NCBI RefSeq assembly: GCF_008932295.1
Contig: NZ_WBWA01000002.1
Coordinates: forward strand, 248,001 to 312,000
Length of the DNA stretch: 64,000 nucleotides
Direction of reading: 5' to 3'
DNA from: Brucella tritici
GTDB taxonomy: Bacteria; Pseudomonadota; Alphaproteobacteria; Rhizobiales; Rhizobiaceae
The position numbers and the translations under genes are program-made. Below, piece by piece: positions 38,436 through 48,010 of the stretch (position 1 is its first letter; the number at the start of each line of letters is the position of its first letter). Below the pieces are notes generated by a model. It saw only the letters and a list, made by a program, of their open reading frames with translations. It was not told where the DNA came from and made no database searches.

Positions 38436-39169
38436 CGGCAGCACAGCAGTCGCGTCGTTTTCCCTGGGGTGTGTTGATCGCTTCTGCCATAGCGCTCGTC
38501 ATTCTGCTGGCGCTCGGCACCTGGCAGGTGGAACGCCTGCAATGGAAGGAAGCGCTGATCGCATCGACCGAACAGCGCATTCACGAACCGCCGCTGCCGC
38601 TTTCCGAAATGGAGAAAGTCTACAAGGCGGAGGGATCGGTCGAATATGGTCCGGTGACAGTCTCGGGCACTTTTATGCATCAGGGCGAACGGCATTTTCT
38701 GGCCACCTATGAGGGAGCAGCCGGATATAATGTCTATACCCCATTGATGCTTGAGGACGGGCGTTTCGTGCTGGTTAATCGCGGCTTCGTTCCTTACGAG
38801 AAGAAGGACCCGTCAACGCGCGCCGAAGGGCAGATAGACGGTCCGGTGAGCGTGACTGGGCTGGCGCGCGATCCCTTGTCGGCGAAGCCGGGTTTCTTCC
38901 TTCCCGAGAATGATGTTGCCAAGGATATCTTCTACTGGAAGGACTGGACGGCGATGGCGGAAAGCGCCGATCTGCCAAATCTGGATGAGGTCGTGCCGTT
39001 CTTCATTGATGCCGACAACAAGCCCAATCCGGGCGGTTTACCTATCGGTGGTGTAACGATTATCGATTTTCCCAACAACCATCTGCAATACGCGGCGACG
39101 TGGTATGGCCTCGCTCTGGCCCTGATAGGGGTTGTCGGGACGTGGTTGTGGCGCTATCGAAAGGGGTGA
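38432..39169 (+). CDS. SURF1 family cytochrome c oxidase assembly protein
   Basis: 245 residues with a membrane helix at each end (about 12-30 and 220-240) and a periplasmic loop between them. LGTWQVERLQWKE and LVNRGFVP near the middle, with the YAATWYGLALALIGV C-terminal helix, match SURF1. It is thought to pass heme a to subunit I. Confidence 0.94.
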   Translation: MTAAQQSRRFPWGVLIASAIALVILLALGTWQVERLQWKEALIASTEQRIHEPPLPLSEMEKVYKAEGSVEYGPVTVSGTFMHQGERHFLATYEGAAGYNVYTPLMLEDGRFVLVNRGFVPYEKKDPSTRAEGQIDGPVSVTGLARDPLSAKPGFFLPENDVAKDIFYWKDWTAMAESADLPNLDEVVPFFIDADNKPNPGGLPIGGVTIIDFPNNHLQYAATWYGLALALIGVVGTWLWRYRKG

Positions 39170-39213
39170 GGGCTTGACAACGGTCTCGTTGCAGCCCAAC
39201 TCCGGGATTAAAG

Positions 39214-39257
39214 CATGTCTTCCAAAAGCGGGCACCGGTTTTGGGGACAAAGACATG
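39214..39257. repeat. Palindromic intergenic repeat upstream of ispH
   Basis: CATGTCTT-CCAAAA / TTTTGG-...-AAGACATG around GCGGGCACCGG. A diverged relative of the GCATCCCGAAAAGTG repeat family. Confidence 0.6.
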
Positions 39258-39327
39258 AGTCAGAACAAAAACTGAAAGCGCAACGCGCTTGAGTTTAAAG
39301 CCACGCCGAACCTTGCGAGCACGCTTC

Positions 39328-40380
39328 ATGACCGATCAGCGACCAACACTGGAAATTCGCCTTTGCGGCCCGCGCGGCTTTTGTGCCGGAGTGGACCGGG
39401 CGATCCAAATTGTCGTGCTGGCGCTGAAGAAATACGGCGCGCCGGTCTATGTTCGCCATGAGATCGTGCACAACCGCTATGTGGTAGAGGGTTTGCAGTC
39501 CCGTGGCGCGATTTTTGTGGAAGAACTGGACGAAATCCCCACAGCGCACCGCGATCAGCCAGTCGTGTTTTCTGCGCACGGTGTGCCAAAGTCCGTGCCT
39601 GCGGATGCGGAAGCCAAGAACCTGTTTTATCTCGATGCAACCTGTCCCCTTGTTTCCAAGGTGCACAAGCAGGCCATGCGCCATCAGCGCCTCGGTCGCC
39701 ATGTTATTCTGATAGGTCATTCCGGCCATCCTGAAGTGATCGGCACCATGGGGCAATTGCCGGATGGTGCGGTGACGCTGATCGAAACCGTTGAGGATGC
39801 GCGTAACTGCCATTTCGATGATGAGAACAATCTCGGCTTCGTGACGCAGACGACGCTTTCGGTGGATGACACGGCCGGTATCATTGAGGAATTGCAGGCG
39901 CGCTTTCCGAACCTTTCGGCTCCGGCTGCGGAATCGATTTGCTATGCCACGACCAACCGGCAAGATGCGGTGCGATCTGCCGCTCCGGGATGTGATCTGT
40001 TTCTGATTGTCGGCGCACCGAATTCTTCCAATTCCAAACGTCTGGTTGAAGTGGCGGAAAAGGCTGGCGCGCGGATGTCGATGCTGGTTCAGCGCGCGAC
40101 TGATATCGAATGGGAGCGCATAGGGGATATATCGGTGGTAGGCCTGTCGGCTGGGGCGTCGGCACCGGAAATCATCGTTGATGAAATCATTGATGCCTTC
40201 AAGGCGCGCTTCAACGTGAAGATCGAGCTGGCTGAAACGACGGTCGAAACCGAGAACTTCCTTGTGAACCGCGAGATTCGCGATGTGGAACTGACGGTGC
40301 AGGATATGGCATTCGTCAACGGGGAACACCGGGTGGTCGGTATTCCGAAATTGATGCCCAAGATCATACAAGGGAAATAA
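39328..40380 (+). CDS. ispH: 4-hydroxy-3-methylbut-2-enyl diphosphate reductase
   Basis: 350 residues from [12 protein letters not shown]. Last step of the MEP isoprenoid pathway; iron-sulfur enzyme. The three cluster cysteines are in [12 protein letters not shown] (about residue 20), [13 protein letters not shown] (about 105) and [11 protein letters not shown] (about 200). An upstream in-frame TTG was rejected. Confidence 0.96.
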   Translation: MTDQRPTLEIRLCGPRGFCAGVDRAIQIVVLALKKYGAPVYVRHEIVHNRYVVEGLQSRGAIFVEELDEIPTAHRDQPVVFSAHGVPKSVPADAEAKNLFYLDATCPLVSKVHKQAMRHQRLGRHVILIGHSGHPEVIGTMGQLPDGAVTLIETVEDARNCHFDDENNLGFVTQTTLSVDDTAGIIEELQARFPNLSAPAAESICYATTNRQDAVRSAAPGCDLFLIVGAPNSSNSKRLVEVAEKAGARMSMLVQRATDIEWERIGDISVVGLSAGASAPEIIVDEIIDAFKARFNVKIELAETTVETENFLVNREIRDVELTVQDMAFVNGEHRVVGIPKLMPKIIQGK

Positions 40381-40385
40381 GCGGC

Positions 40386-41366
40386 ATGGCCGTCTATACG
40401 GATATTAATGAAATCGAACTTGGCGCTTTCCTGCAGCAGTACGATATCGGCACACTGACATCTTACAAAGGCATCGCGGAAGGAGTGGAGAACTCCAACT
40501 ATCTTCTGCACACCTCTTCAGGTTCCTTCATCCTGACGCTTTATGAGAAGCGCACCAATCGCGAAGACCTGCCATTCTTTCTCGGCCTGATGCAGCATCT
40601 GGCCAGCCGTAGCCTTGAATGCCCGCAGCCGGTGGTTCGTCGCGACGGCACGACAATCGGTGAACTTGCCGGACGGCCCGCCGCAATTGTCACTTTCCTT
40701 GAGGGCATGTGGATGCGCCGCCCGACGGTGGAACATTGCGAAGCTGTCGGTGAGGGGCTGGCGCATATGCATCTGGCAGGCGCTGATTTTTCGCTGCGCC
40801 GCCGCAATGGCCTGACGCTTTCTGACTGGCGCCCGCTGTGGAACCTGTCGCGTGAACGCGCGGATACGGTGGAGCCGGGTCTCGTCCGCGAGGCGGAAGC
40901 CGACCTTGCCTTTCTTGAAAAGAACTGGCCCGCCGATCTGCCGCAGGGCGTGATCCATGCCGATCTCTTTCCGGATAATGTCTTCTTCCTCGGCAACAGG
41001 CTTTCAGGCTTTATCGATTTCTATTTCGCCTGCACGGACATTCTTGCCTACGATGTCGCCGTCTGCCTGAATGCATGGTGCTTTGAGAAGGATTTCTCCT
41101 ACAATCGCACCAAGGGAGCGGCGCTTCTGCGCGGCTACACCTCGGTTCGTCCGCTGTCTGCGGCTGAGGCCGATGCGCTGCCGGTTCTGGCACGTGGGGC
41201 TGCCATCCGTTTCATGCTCACCCGGCTTTACGACTGGCTCAACGTCCCGGAAGGCAGTTTCGTGGTCAAGAAAGACCCAATGGAATATGTGCGCAAGATG
41301 CGTTTCCATCGCCAGATTGAAACTGCAGCCGAATATGGGCTGGAGCAGCAGGGAGCGGCTGCGTGA
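40386..41366 (+). CDS. thrB: Homoserine kinase (ThrB2, choline-kinase-like type)
   Basis: 326 residues. The alphaproteobacterial homoserine kinase belongs to the aminoglycoside/choline kinase fold: GVENSNYLL, then catalytic [14 protein letters not shown] and metal-binding [20 protein letters not shown]. Phosphorylates homoserine for the threonine synthase encoded at 49.4 kb. Overlaps rnhA by four bases (GTGA). Confidence 0.94.
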   Translation: MAVYTDINEIELGAFLQQYDIGTLTSYKGIAEGVENSNYLLHTSSGSFILTLYEKRTNREDLPFFLGLMQHLASRSLECPQPVVRRDGTTIGELAGRPAAIVTFLEGMWMRRPTVEHCEAVGEGLAHMHLAGADFSLRRRNGLTLSDWRPLWNLSRERADTVEPGLVREAEADLAFLEKNWPADLPQGVIHADLFPDNVFFLGNRLSGFIDFYFACTDILAYDVAVCLNAWCFEKDFSYNRTKGAALLRGYTSVRPLSAAEADALPVLARGAAIRFMLTRLYDWLNVPEGSFVVKKDPMEYVRKMRFHRQIETAAEYGLEQQGAAA

Positions 41367-41827
41367 AGCGGATTGAGGCTTTTACGGATGGTGCCTGCTC
41401 CGGCAATCCTGGTCCCGGCGGCTGGGGCGCAATTCTGCGCTGGAACGGCAATGTCAAGGAACTGAAGGGCGGCGAAGCCGACACGACCAACAACCGGATG
41501 GAGTTGATGGCGGCTATCTCTGCGCTTTCGGCACTCAAAGAACCGTGCGAAGTCGATCTCTATACGGACTCAGTCTATGTACGCGATGGCATTTCCGGCT
41601 GGATCGAAGGCTGGAAGCGCAACGGATGGAAGACCGCTGACAAGAAGCCGGTCAAGAATGCCGAACTGTGGCAGGCGCTCGACGAAGCGCGCAAACCGCA
41701 CAGGGTCAACTGGCATTGGGTCAAGGGCCATGCCGGACATCCGGAAAATGAACGCGCCGATGAACTTGCCCGGGAGGGCATGGAGCCGTTCAAATATGGC
41801 GGCCGTAAATCATTGAAAGTGCAATAA
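41363..41827 (+). CDS. rnhA: Ribonuclease HI
   Basis: 154 residues, GTG start inside the thrB stop. Catalytic [36 protein letters not shown], and the later NERADELA. Removes RNA from RNA/DNA hybrids. Confidence 0.96.
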   Translation: MKRIEAFTDGACSGNPGPGGWGAILRWNGNVKELKGGEADTTNNRMELMAAISALSALKEPCEVDLYTDSVYVRDGISGWIEGWKRNGWKTADKKPVKNAELWQALDEARKPHRVNWHWVKGHAGHPENERADELAREGMEPFKYGGRKSLKVQ

Positions 41828-41836
41828 ACTTGCATG

Positions 41837-41866
41837 AAAAAGGGCGGCATTGCCGCCCTTTTTGTT
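41837..41866 (+). terminator. rnhA terminator
   Basis: AAAAAGGGCGGCA / TGCCGCCCTTTTT, a perfect stem ending in five T, nine bases after the stop. It closes the cox-ispH-thrB-rnhA run. Confidence 0.9.
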
Positions 41867-41906
41867 AGAGCGCTTCCCGTTTTAATGAAATCGTTGGAAA
41901 CGCTCT
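41867..41906. repeat. AGAGCGCTTCC-type palindromic repeat
   Basis: AGAGCG ... CGCTCT enclosing TTTAATGAAATCGTTGGAAA. Same family as the left half of the repeat at 57583-57685 (GAGCATTTCCTGTTTTGATT). Confidence 0.65.
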
Positions 41907-42017
41907 AACCATCTGTTTCTAAGCATTATCCTTGGCATCAAAGCGGGGCAGGAAATCAGTCCAGCGGACTAATTTCTCCGCGAAGGCGCTTCGAACTTTT
42001 GTTGGAAAGGCTCCGGA

Positions 42018-42503
42018 TCAAAGCTGTTCGAGAATGCCCGACGCAGCCGATGTAACCGCCTGTCCGGCCTGTTCTTCGATGTTGAGCGTCTTGACGACAC
42101 CGTCTTCCACAATTGCCGAATAACGCTTGGAACGGATGCCGAGGCCGCCAGCAGTGGCGTCGAGCTCGAGGCCTGCAGCCTTGGTGAAGGCTGCTGAACC
42201 ATCAGCCAAATAGAGGATCTTGCCTTCGCCGCCCGTGCTTTGCGCCCATGCGCCCATGACGAAGGCGTCGTTTACCGCAACCACAGCAATCTGGTCGACA
42301 CCCTTGGCAAGGATGGCGTCGCGATTATCAAGATAACCCGGCAGGTGATTGAGGCTGCAGGTCGGCGTGAAGGCGCCTGGAACGGCAAAGAGAACGACTT
42401 TCTTGCCCTTGAAGACTTCGTCGGTCGTCATTTCCTTGACGCCGTCTGCAGTCTTCACCTTGAAAGTCGCTGCAGGCAGCTTGTCGCCAACTTTGATCGT
42501 CAT
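42018..42503 (-). CDS. Peroxiredoxin (Prx5-type)
   Basis: 161 residues. Peroxidatic Cys in VPGAFTPTCSLNHLPGY, with the Thr three residues before it, and AFVMGAWAQ downstream, the Prx5/AhpE-type architecture that uses glutaredoxin or thioredoxin. Cytoplasmic (no signal peptide). Confidence 0.93.
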   Translation of the reverse strand: MTIKVGDKLPAATFKVKTADGVKEMTTDEVFKGKKVVLFAVPGAFTPTCSLNHLPGYLDNRDAILAKGVDQIAVVAVNDAFVMGAWAQSTGGEGKILYLADGSAAFTKAAGLELDATAGGLGIRSKRYSAIVEDGVVKTLNIEEQAGQAVTSAASGILEQL

Positions 42504-42644
42504 CTAATTTCTCCTCGGGGCAGGGGGCCGTCTGCTCCACTGCCTATTGTCAAACGCTAATCGCACCGCGAAGCGCGGGCGACACAGTTAAACCGATAAC
42601 AGGTCGTCGGACAATTTCAAAACACGGATAAAAGCAGGAAAGGG

Positions 42645-43445
42645 CTAATCCAGGGTCACCTGACCGGCGACGGCTTTTCCATTTTGCACGATGGTATAGT
42701 CGATAACGGGCTTGTCGGCCTTTCCATGCATCTGGACGGAAAAACGATGCCCGGTCTGGCCGCTTTCAACTGCAACAGCGTCGGAAAGCCTGACCTTGTC
42801 GCTGGCAACGAACAGCTCCGCAGGGGTCGCGGGATCGGGAACGGTGAGATCGAAGACGGCCTTGTCTCCATCCCGTTTCACATTGCTTATGCCGAATGTC
42901 GAAGTTGCCGGTGTCGGGAGCCGGTCGAAAGCGGTCTCAATGATTGTGCGCGCAGCTATCGCTTGTGGCGAAGCCTGTTGTCCGTCTTCGTTGAGGGGGA
43001 AGTCGAAATTTGCCTGCACCGGAACGCAGATTTTCTCGCAGACCCCGAGAAAAACATGGCCCTTTAGCCGTGTGTCGGCGGATGTCAAATGAAACACGAT
43101 TGGCAGCGAAACGGGGTGTTTATATCCGATGCCGCTTTCATCATCGCCGCCAAACCGGACAGGTGCCGGGAAATCGATCTGCGCTTTTGCATTTCCCTCG
43201 ATATTGATCTGCGGTGGAACGCCTGCATCGCCGGGATTACGCCAATAGGTCTTCCAGCCGGGCTGCAACTCGATCTGCAAGGCACCGCGCCGTTCGCCAC
43301 TGGCCGCATCGTTCGGGCCGTTGTCTTCAATAACGACACGCACACGCCCGCCGGGCGTCTCGGTCCACTCGGAGGTCGAGGCCAATGCTGGTAGTGCCAG
43401 TGAGGCCAACAAAAGCGGGGCGAAGGCAAAAGTTCGGTTGTTCAT
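42645..43445 (-). CDS. DsbD N-terminal-domain-like periplasmic protein
   Basis: 266 residues from MNNRTFAFAPLL. Signal peptide ends near LPALASTSE. The following region is the thiol:disulfide interchange DsbD N-terminal domain (PF11412-like): LQPGWKTYWRNPGDAGVPP, then HVFLGVCEKICVPVQANF with two cysteines. Stand-alone, without the membrane domain, as in other Rhizobiales; it may relay electrons from a separate CcdA-like protein. Longer in-frame start rejected. Confidence 0.8.
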   Translation of the reverse strand: MNNRTFAFAPLLLASLALPALASTSEWTETPGGRVRVVIEDNGPNDAASGERRGALQIELQPGWKTYWRNPGDAGVPPQINIEGNAKAQIDFPAPVRFGGDDESGIGYKHPVSLPIVFHLTSADTRLKGHVFLGVCEKICVPVQANFDFPLNEDGQQASPQAIAARTIIETAFDRLPTPATSTFGISNVKRDGDKAVFDLTVPDPATPAELFVASDKVRLSDAVAVESGQTGHRFSVQMHGKADKPVIDYTIVQNGKAVAGQVTLD

Positions 43446-43627
43446 GGGCAAAAGATGGAACGAAAAGATGGTCGCTTCAAGTCCAATATTACCGGGATCG
43501 TCGGGCGCAAATTTGTTGCTTGTATGGCGGCGTTCCGTCCGGTTGTGCAAGCTGGGTTCTGCTTCGAATTCGGGGCTCAAAATAAATGGCCATTGTTATT
43601 TTGCGTAGTCTTGCTACCTTCATAATC

Positions 43628-44230
43628 ATGACCATTCTCAAGACGCCGAACAAAGAGCAGGGTTTTCTAAACGGGCAATTCCTGCTTGCCATGCCCGGAA
43701 TGAGCGACGAGCGTTTTGCCCGGTCAGTGGTCTATATCTGCGCGCATTCTGATGAAGGTGCGATGGGCTTCATCATCAATCAGCTTCAGCCGGTCGAGTT
43801 CCCTGACCTCCTGCGTCAGATCGGGGTTATCGATGAGGATGAACTGATTATTCTGCCGGATCGTGCGCAACATATGATGGTGCGCAATGGCGGTCCGGTG
43901 GACCGTACCCGCGGGTTCGTGCTGCATACCGACGATTATATGGTCGATTCCACCATGCCGGTTTCAGAGGATGTCTGCCTCACGGCAACGGTCGATATTC
44001 TGCGTGCCATTTACGGGGGCAGGGGACCATCACAAGCCCTGATGGCCCTTGGTTATTCCGGTTGGGCACCTGGTCAGATCGAAGTGGAACTGGCCGAGAA
44101 TGGCTGGTTAACCTGTGATGCGCCGCTCGACATGTTGTTCGACAGCGATATCGAGGGCAAGTATTCGCGCCTGATGCTCCATATGGGCATTGATATGTCC
44201 CGGCTCGTTTCCGATGCGGGGCATGCGTGA
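43628..44230 (+). CDS. YqgE/AlgH family protein (UPF0301)
   Basis: 200 residues, the family's length. [20 protein letters not shown] and [10 protein letters not shown], and the later [20 protein letters not shown], are the UPF0301 signature. Soluble, function unsettled. The start was taken at the ATG giving [11 protein letters not shown]; a longer in-frame start lacks family support. Confidence 0.88.
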   Translation: MTILKTPNKEQGFLNGQFLLAMPGMSDERFARSVVYICAHSDEGAMGFIINQLQPVEFPDLLRQIGVIDEDELIILPDRAQHMMVRNGGPVDRTRGFVLHTDDYMVDSTMPVSEDVCLTATVDILRAIYGGRGPSQALMALGYSGWAPGQIEVELAENGWLTCDAPLDMLFDSDIEGKYSRLMLHMGIDMSRLVSDAGHA

Positions 44231-44237
44231 GGAAGGG

Positions 44238-44386
44238 ATTGAGGCGATAGGGCATTAAGGCAATATGTTTGAATTGCATACGGCCGAAACGACCATATTT
44301 TCCTACTGCCCTACTGCCCTACTGCCCTACTGCCCTACTGCCCTACTGCCCTACTGCCCTACTGCCCTACTGCCCTACTGCCCTAA
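44238..44386. repeat. Octamer-containing palindromic element, copy 1
   Basis: Begins ATTGAGGCGATAGGGCATTA and passes through AATATGTTT to a run of octamers. The reverse complement of 47915-48010 matches it, so the two copies are inverted around the GGDEF/EAL-GNAT genes. Confidence 0.75.
44303..44382. repeat. Tandem repeat of octamer CTACTGCC, ten copies (VNTR)
   Basis: Ten perfect, uninterrupted copies. The complement of the unit is AGGGCAGT in another register, the unit of the Brucella HOOF-Print VNTR loci. It sits four bases beyond the stop of the GGDEF/EAL gene. Confidence 0.95.
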
Positions 44387-47284
44387 TCAAGCCGCCGCAG
44401 CGTCCAGTTGTTCGCGGATCATGCGGGTTGCTTCGTCCCGGCTGGTCGGCTGACCGAACATGAAACTCTGCACATATTCACAACCCATCTGGCGAAGCTG
44501 AAGCGCATCGCTTTCGCTCTCCACACCTTCGGTAACGACCGCAAGGCCGAGATCATGCGCCATGCTCACAATCGAGCGCAGCAAGGTGGCTTTCTGCGGC
44601 TGGTCGCCCTTCACGAACGACCGGTCGATCTTGATGATGTCGAAGGGGAAGCGCGTGAGATATGCCAGTGAGGAATAGCCCGTCCCGAAATCGTCAAGCG
44701 ACAAGCCTATGCCCATCGCTTTAAGCCGGGCCAGGACATGCGTGGATTGTTCCGGATTTTCCATGAGAACAGATTCCGTCAGTTCAAGCTTGAGGCTGCC
44801 CGGATTGAGATGAATACGGGAGAGCACTGAACGGACATCATTGATGAGGTCCTGACGGATGAGTTGCGTGGATGAAAGATTGACTGAAACGAAAAGCTCA
44901 AGTTTCGGGAACAGTTCCTGCCACGCGAACAGGTCTTCCGCAGCCCTTTGCATCGCAAACAGACCAAGTTGAATGATAAGACCGGAATTTTCCGCAATTG
45001 GAATAAACTCCGAAGGCGAAATCGCGCCGCGCCGCGGATGTTCCCAGCGCATGAGCGCTTCGAAACCGGCAATCGTACCTTCATCAAGCTTGACGATGGG
45101 CTGATAGACAAGGCTGATTTCGTCGCGTTCAAGCGCACGACGCAGATCGGACTCAAGCTGGAGCTTATCGCTGCCGATGGCTCTGAATGCCGGACGGAAC
45201 GGTTCGATCCGGTCACCACCGAAACGCTTTGCCTGATACATGGCAAGCTCGGCGTCCTTCACGAAATCTTCAGCGGTTGTCGCCGTTTTCGTCCAGGTAA
45301 TCAGGCCGACGGATGACGTCAGAACGATTTCGCGCTTTGCATAGGCAATCGGTGCGCGCACGGCCTGACGCAGAGCTTCGGCGAAGGAGGCGATGCGTCC
45401 CGGATCGCTTTCAGACGCGAGCAGCAGGCCGAACTGGTCGGAAGACAGGCGCGAGAGAGTATCCTGCGGCTTCATGAGGCGTGCCAGACGACGTGAAATC
45501 GTCAGGAGGATTGTATCGCCTGCCGACATGCCAAGGCTGTCATTGACCTGTTTGAAGCGGTCTATGTCGATGATGAATACCGTCGGGTGCAGATTGCTTT
45601 CCCCGCGTGCCATGTTCATGACGTTGCTGAGACGGTCGAGGAACAATTCACGGTTCGGGAGGCCGGTCAGATTGTCGTGCACGGCATCGTGCAACAGGCG
45701 TTCCTCCGCCTTTTTCTGTTCCGTCACATTGACCAGCGTACCAACGCAACGCACCACTTCACCATCCGAACCGATGACGGGGCGCGCACGCAGCGCATAC
45801 CAATGATAGTGGCCATCATTGGCGCGGAGCCGGAAAATCTGGCCAATCCGCCCGCGCCGGTTTTCCAGAATGGCATCAAGCGTCGAGCGGAAGCGATCGC
45901 GATCATCGGCATGCATGGCGGGAAGCCAGTTGCGCACCGGGCCTTGCAGGCTGTTGGCCGTATTGCCAAGATAATTGGCGATGTCTGGCGTAGTCACAAC
46001 ACGATCACGCGGTACATCCCAATCCCAAACGATGTCCCCTGCACCGATGACGGCGAGAGCCTGTCGCTCCATGTCGGACAGGAGGCCCTGTTGCAGCGCT
46101 CCGCCAGCAAAGGCGTGCTGCATGACGGTAAAGCCGATCAGAAGAACGATAAGGACCAGACCGCCACCAAGGGCAGGCTGCACGATATCATTGTCGAGCC
46201 TGCCTGAAACCGTCATCCAGGCACCCAGCAACCATATGAGGGTAAGGAGCCAGGCCGGTATCAACATGACGGCGCGATCATACCCTTTGACCGCCAGATA
46301 GCCGATAATGGCAACGCCGGACAGGACGGTTAGTGCCAGCGAAATGCGCGCAATACCGGAAGCTACGGGCGGATCGAAAACGGCAACCCCTGCAAGCGCC
46401 AGCAGACCCAGAACCCATGTTACCGCGCCATAGCTGAAATGATCGTGCCAGCGGTTGAGATTGAGATAGGTGAACAGGAAAATCACAAGCGAGGCGGCAA
46501 GCGCCACCTCGGTGCCCGCGCGCCAGATTTGTTCATTACCCGGCGTAATCTCCATCAGCTTGTTCCAGAAGCCGAAATCGACGCAGATATAGGCCAGAAC
46601 CGCCCATGCAAGCGCGGCGGTGGCTGGAAAGAGCGAGGTGCCCTTGACGACGAAAAGGATAGTTAGAAACAGTGCCAGCAGGCCGGAAATGCCGAGCAGA
46701 ATACCGCGATAAAGCGTGTAGGAATTGACCGCATCCTTGTAGGCTTCCGGCTCCCAGAGATAGAGCTGGGGCAGGTTGTGCGAAGACAGTTCGGCCACGA
46801 AGGTAACAACGCTGCCCGGATTGAGCGTGATGCGGAAGACGTCTGCATCAGCACTTGGCTGGCGGTCGAGCGCGAAGCCCTCGCTGGGCGTGATCGATGC
46901 AATGCGCGGAGAGCCAAGATCAGGCCAGATGACGCCGGAGCCGACAAGACGGAAATGCGGAGCCACAATCAGGCGGTCAATCTGCTCGTCGGTGGGGTTT
47001 GCAATCGAGAAAGCAGCCCAGTCGCCTGATGCCTTGCTGTTCTGATCGGCCTGCACTTCGATACGGCGCACAATGCCGTCAGGACCCGGTGCAGTCGATA
47101 CCTGCACGCTCTCGCCCTTGTTGCGCAGAAGTTCGACAGCGCGAGACAGGTCGAGGGCCGTATCTTCCTTGGAAATCTTGATTGGTTCAATGGCCGATGC
47201 CTGGACGACCGAGATGGTCAGAAAAACCATGAGCGCGAGAAATCGCGCACCAGCAACAAACCACTTACCCGCAAAACCGGTCAC
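44387..47284 (-). CDS. Membrane GGDEF/EAL protein, probable c-di-GMP phosphodiesterase
   Basis: 965 residues. Signal or first helix (about 8-30), a periplasmic 7TMR-DISM-like sensor part to about 200, then seven or so membrane helices (about 205-400), a PAS domain with IFRLRANDGHYHWYALR (about 430-530), a GGDEF domain and an EAL domain. The GGDEF active motif reads SSDQF (about residue 612), so cyclase activity is probably lost. The EAL domain keeps FEALMRW (about 740), NLSS, ELTESVLM, DDFGTGYSSL and KIDRSF, so cyclic-di-GMP hydrolysis is likely. The GNAT gene upstream overlaps by four bases. Confidence 0.93.
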   Translation of the reverse strand: MTGFAGKWFVAGARFLALMVFLTISVVQASAIEPIKISKEDTALDLSRAVELLRNKGESVQVSTAPGPDGIVRRIEVQADQNSKASGDWAAFSIANPTDEQIDRLIVAPHFRLVGSGVIWPDLGSPRIASITPSEGFALDRQPSADADVFRITLNPGSVVTFVAELSSHNLPQLYLWEPEAYKDAVNSYTLYRGILLGISGLLALFLTILFVVKGTSLFPATAALAWAVLAYICVDFGFWNKLMEITPGNEQIWRAGTEVALAASLVIFLFTYLNLNRWHDHFSYGAVTWVLGLLALAGVAVFDPPVASGIARISLALTVLSGVAIIGYLAVKGYDRAVMLIPAWLLTLIWLLGAWMTVSGRLDNDIVQPALGGGLVLIVLLIGFTVMQHAFAGGALQQGLLSDMERQALAVIGAGDIVWDWDVPRDRVVTTPDIANYLGNTANSLQGPVRNWLPAMHADDRDRFRSTLDAILENRRGRIGQIFRLRANDGHYHWYALRARPVIGSDGEVVRCVGTLVNVTEQKKAEERLLHDAVHDNLTGLPNRELFLDRLSNVMNMARGESNLHPTVFIIDIDRFKQVNDSLGMSAGDTILLTISRRLARLMKPQDTLSRLSSDQFGLLLASESDPGRIASFAEALRQAVRAPIAYAKREIVLTSSVGLITWTKTATTAEDFVKDAELAMYQAKRFGGDRIEPFRPAFRAIGSDKLQLESDLRRALERDEISLVYQPIVKLDEGTIAGFEALMRWEHPRRGAISPSEFIPIAENSGLIIQLGLFAMQRAAEDLFAWQELFPKLELFVSVNLSSTQLIRQDLINDVRSVLSRIHLNPGSLKLELTESVLMENPEQSTHVLARLKAMGIGLSLDDFGTGYSSLAYLTRFPFDIIKIDRSFVKGDQPQKATLLRSIVSMAHDLGLAVVTEGVESESDALQLRQMGCEYVQSFMFGQPTSRDEATRMIREQLDAAAA

Positions 47285-47901
47285 GAGCGTCCAACCTTGC
47301 CATTGATCATGCGGCTATCCGTCATACGTTTGTCGCTTTCTATAAGGGCAAAAAGCAGGTGATCCTGCCAGAAGCCGTTTATCTTGAGATAGGAACGCAG
47401 CAGTCCTTCTCTCTGAAATCCGGCTTTTTCGAGAAGCCGTATCGAACGCTCGTTATGAGGGATACAGGCTGCTTCAATCCGGTGCAACCGGAGTTGATCG
47501 AATGCGAAGGGGATAACCAGCGATAGGGCTTCGGTCATATAGCCCTTGCCGGCGTAAGGCTCGCCGCTCCAGTAGCCGATCATGCCGTTCTGGCCGACGC
47601 CACGCCGGATATTGCCGAGCGTAATGCCGCCGACGAGCTTGTTGTCGCTATTGCGGAACACGAAAAATGGATAGCCGGTTCCAGCCGATATTTCATCTTG
47701 AAAACGGCGCATCCGATGGCGGAAGGCGCTCTTGGTGAGGTCGTCGTCGGGCCATGTTGGCTCCCACGGGGCAAGAAAGGCGCGGCTCTGTTCCCGCAGA
47801 CTGGCCCAACTCGCAAAATCGCTCATCATCGGCTCACGCAGATAAATGCGCTGGCCACGCAGGACAGTCGGATTGCTTCTACGGAAGGGCAGGCCGATCA
47901 T
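47281..47901 (-). CDS. GNAT acetyltransferase (RimJ/RimL-like)
   Basis: 206 residues from MIGLPFRRSNP. N-terminal acetyltransferase fold; acetyl-CoA binding region GYWSGEPYAGKGYMTEALSLVI, then HNERSIRLLEKAGFQREGLLR, the RimJ-like signature. It overlaps the GGDEF/EAL gene by four bases. Substrate unknown (ribosomal protein or small molecule). Confidence 0.88.
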   Translation of the reverse strand: MIGLPFRRSNPTVLRGQRIYLREPMMSDFASWASLREQSRAFLAPWEPTWPDDDLTKSAFRHRMRRFQDEISAGTGYPFFVFRNSDNKLVGGITLGNIRRGVGQNGMIGYWSGEPYAGKGYMTEALSLVIPFAFDQLRLHRIEAACIPHNERSIRLLEKAGFQREGLLRSYLKINGFWQDHLLFALIESDKRMTDSRMINGKVGRS

Positions 47902-47914
47902 GACGGGATAAAGC

Positions 47915-48010
47915 AATATGGCAGTAAGTCAGTAAGGCAGTAGGGAAGGGTGGACGTATTCGCCGAGCTAAACATACTGCCCTACTCCCCTAATGCCCTA
48001 TTGCCTCAAT
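47915..48010. repeat. Octamer-containing palindromic element, copy 2 (inverted)
   Basis: GGCAGTAAGTCAGTAAGGCA ... ACTGCCCTACTCCCCTAATG ... TTGCCTCAAT. The octamers are decayed, unlike in copy 1. The end of the element reaches the stop codon region of the M16 peptidase gene. Confidence 0.75.

Noticed and set aside
44265-44463. Plus-strand ORFs translating the octamer repeat into YCPTALLP repeats
   Set aside because: Repetition of eight bases gives an eight-residue protein repeat in any open frame; no start signals, and it is antisense to the end of the GGDEF/EAL gene.
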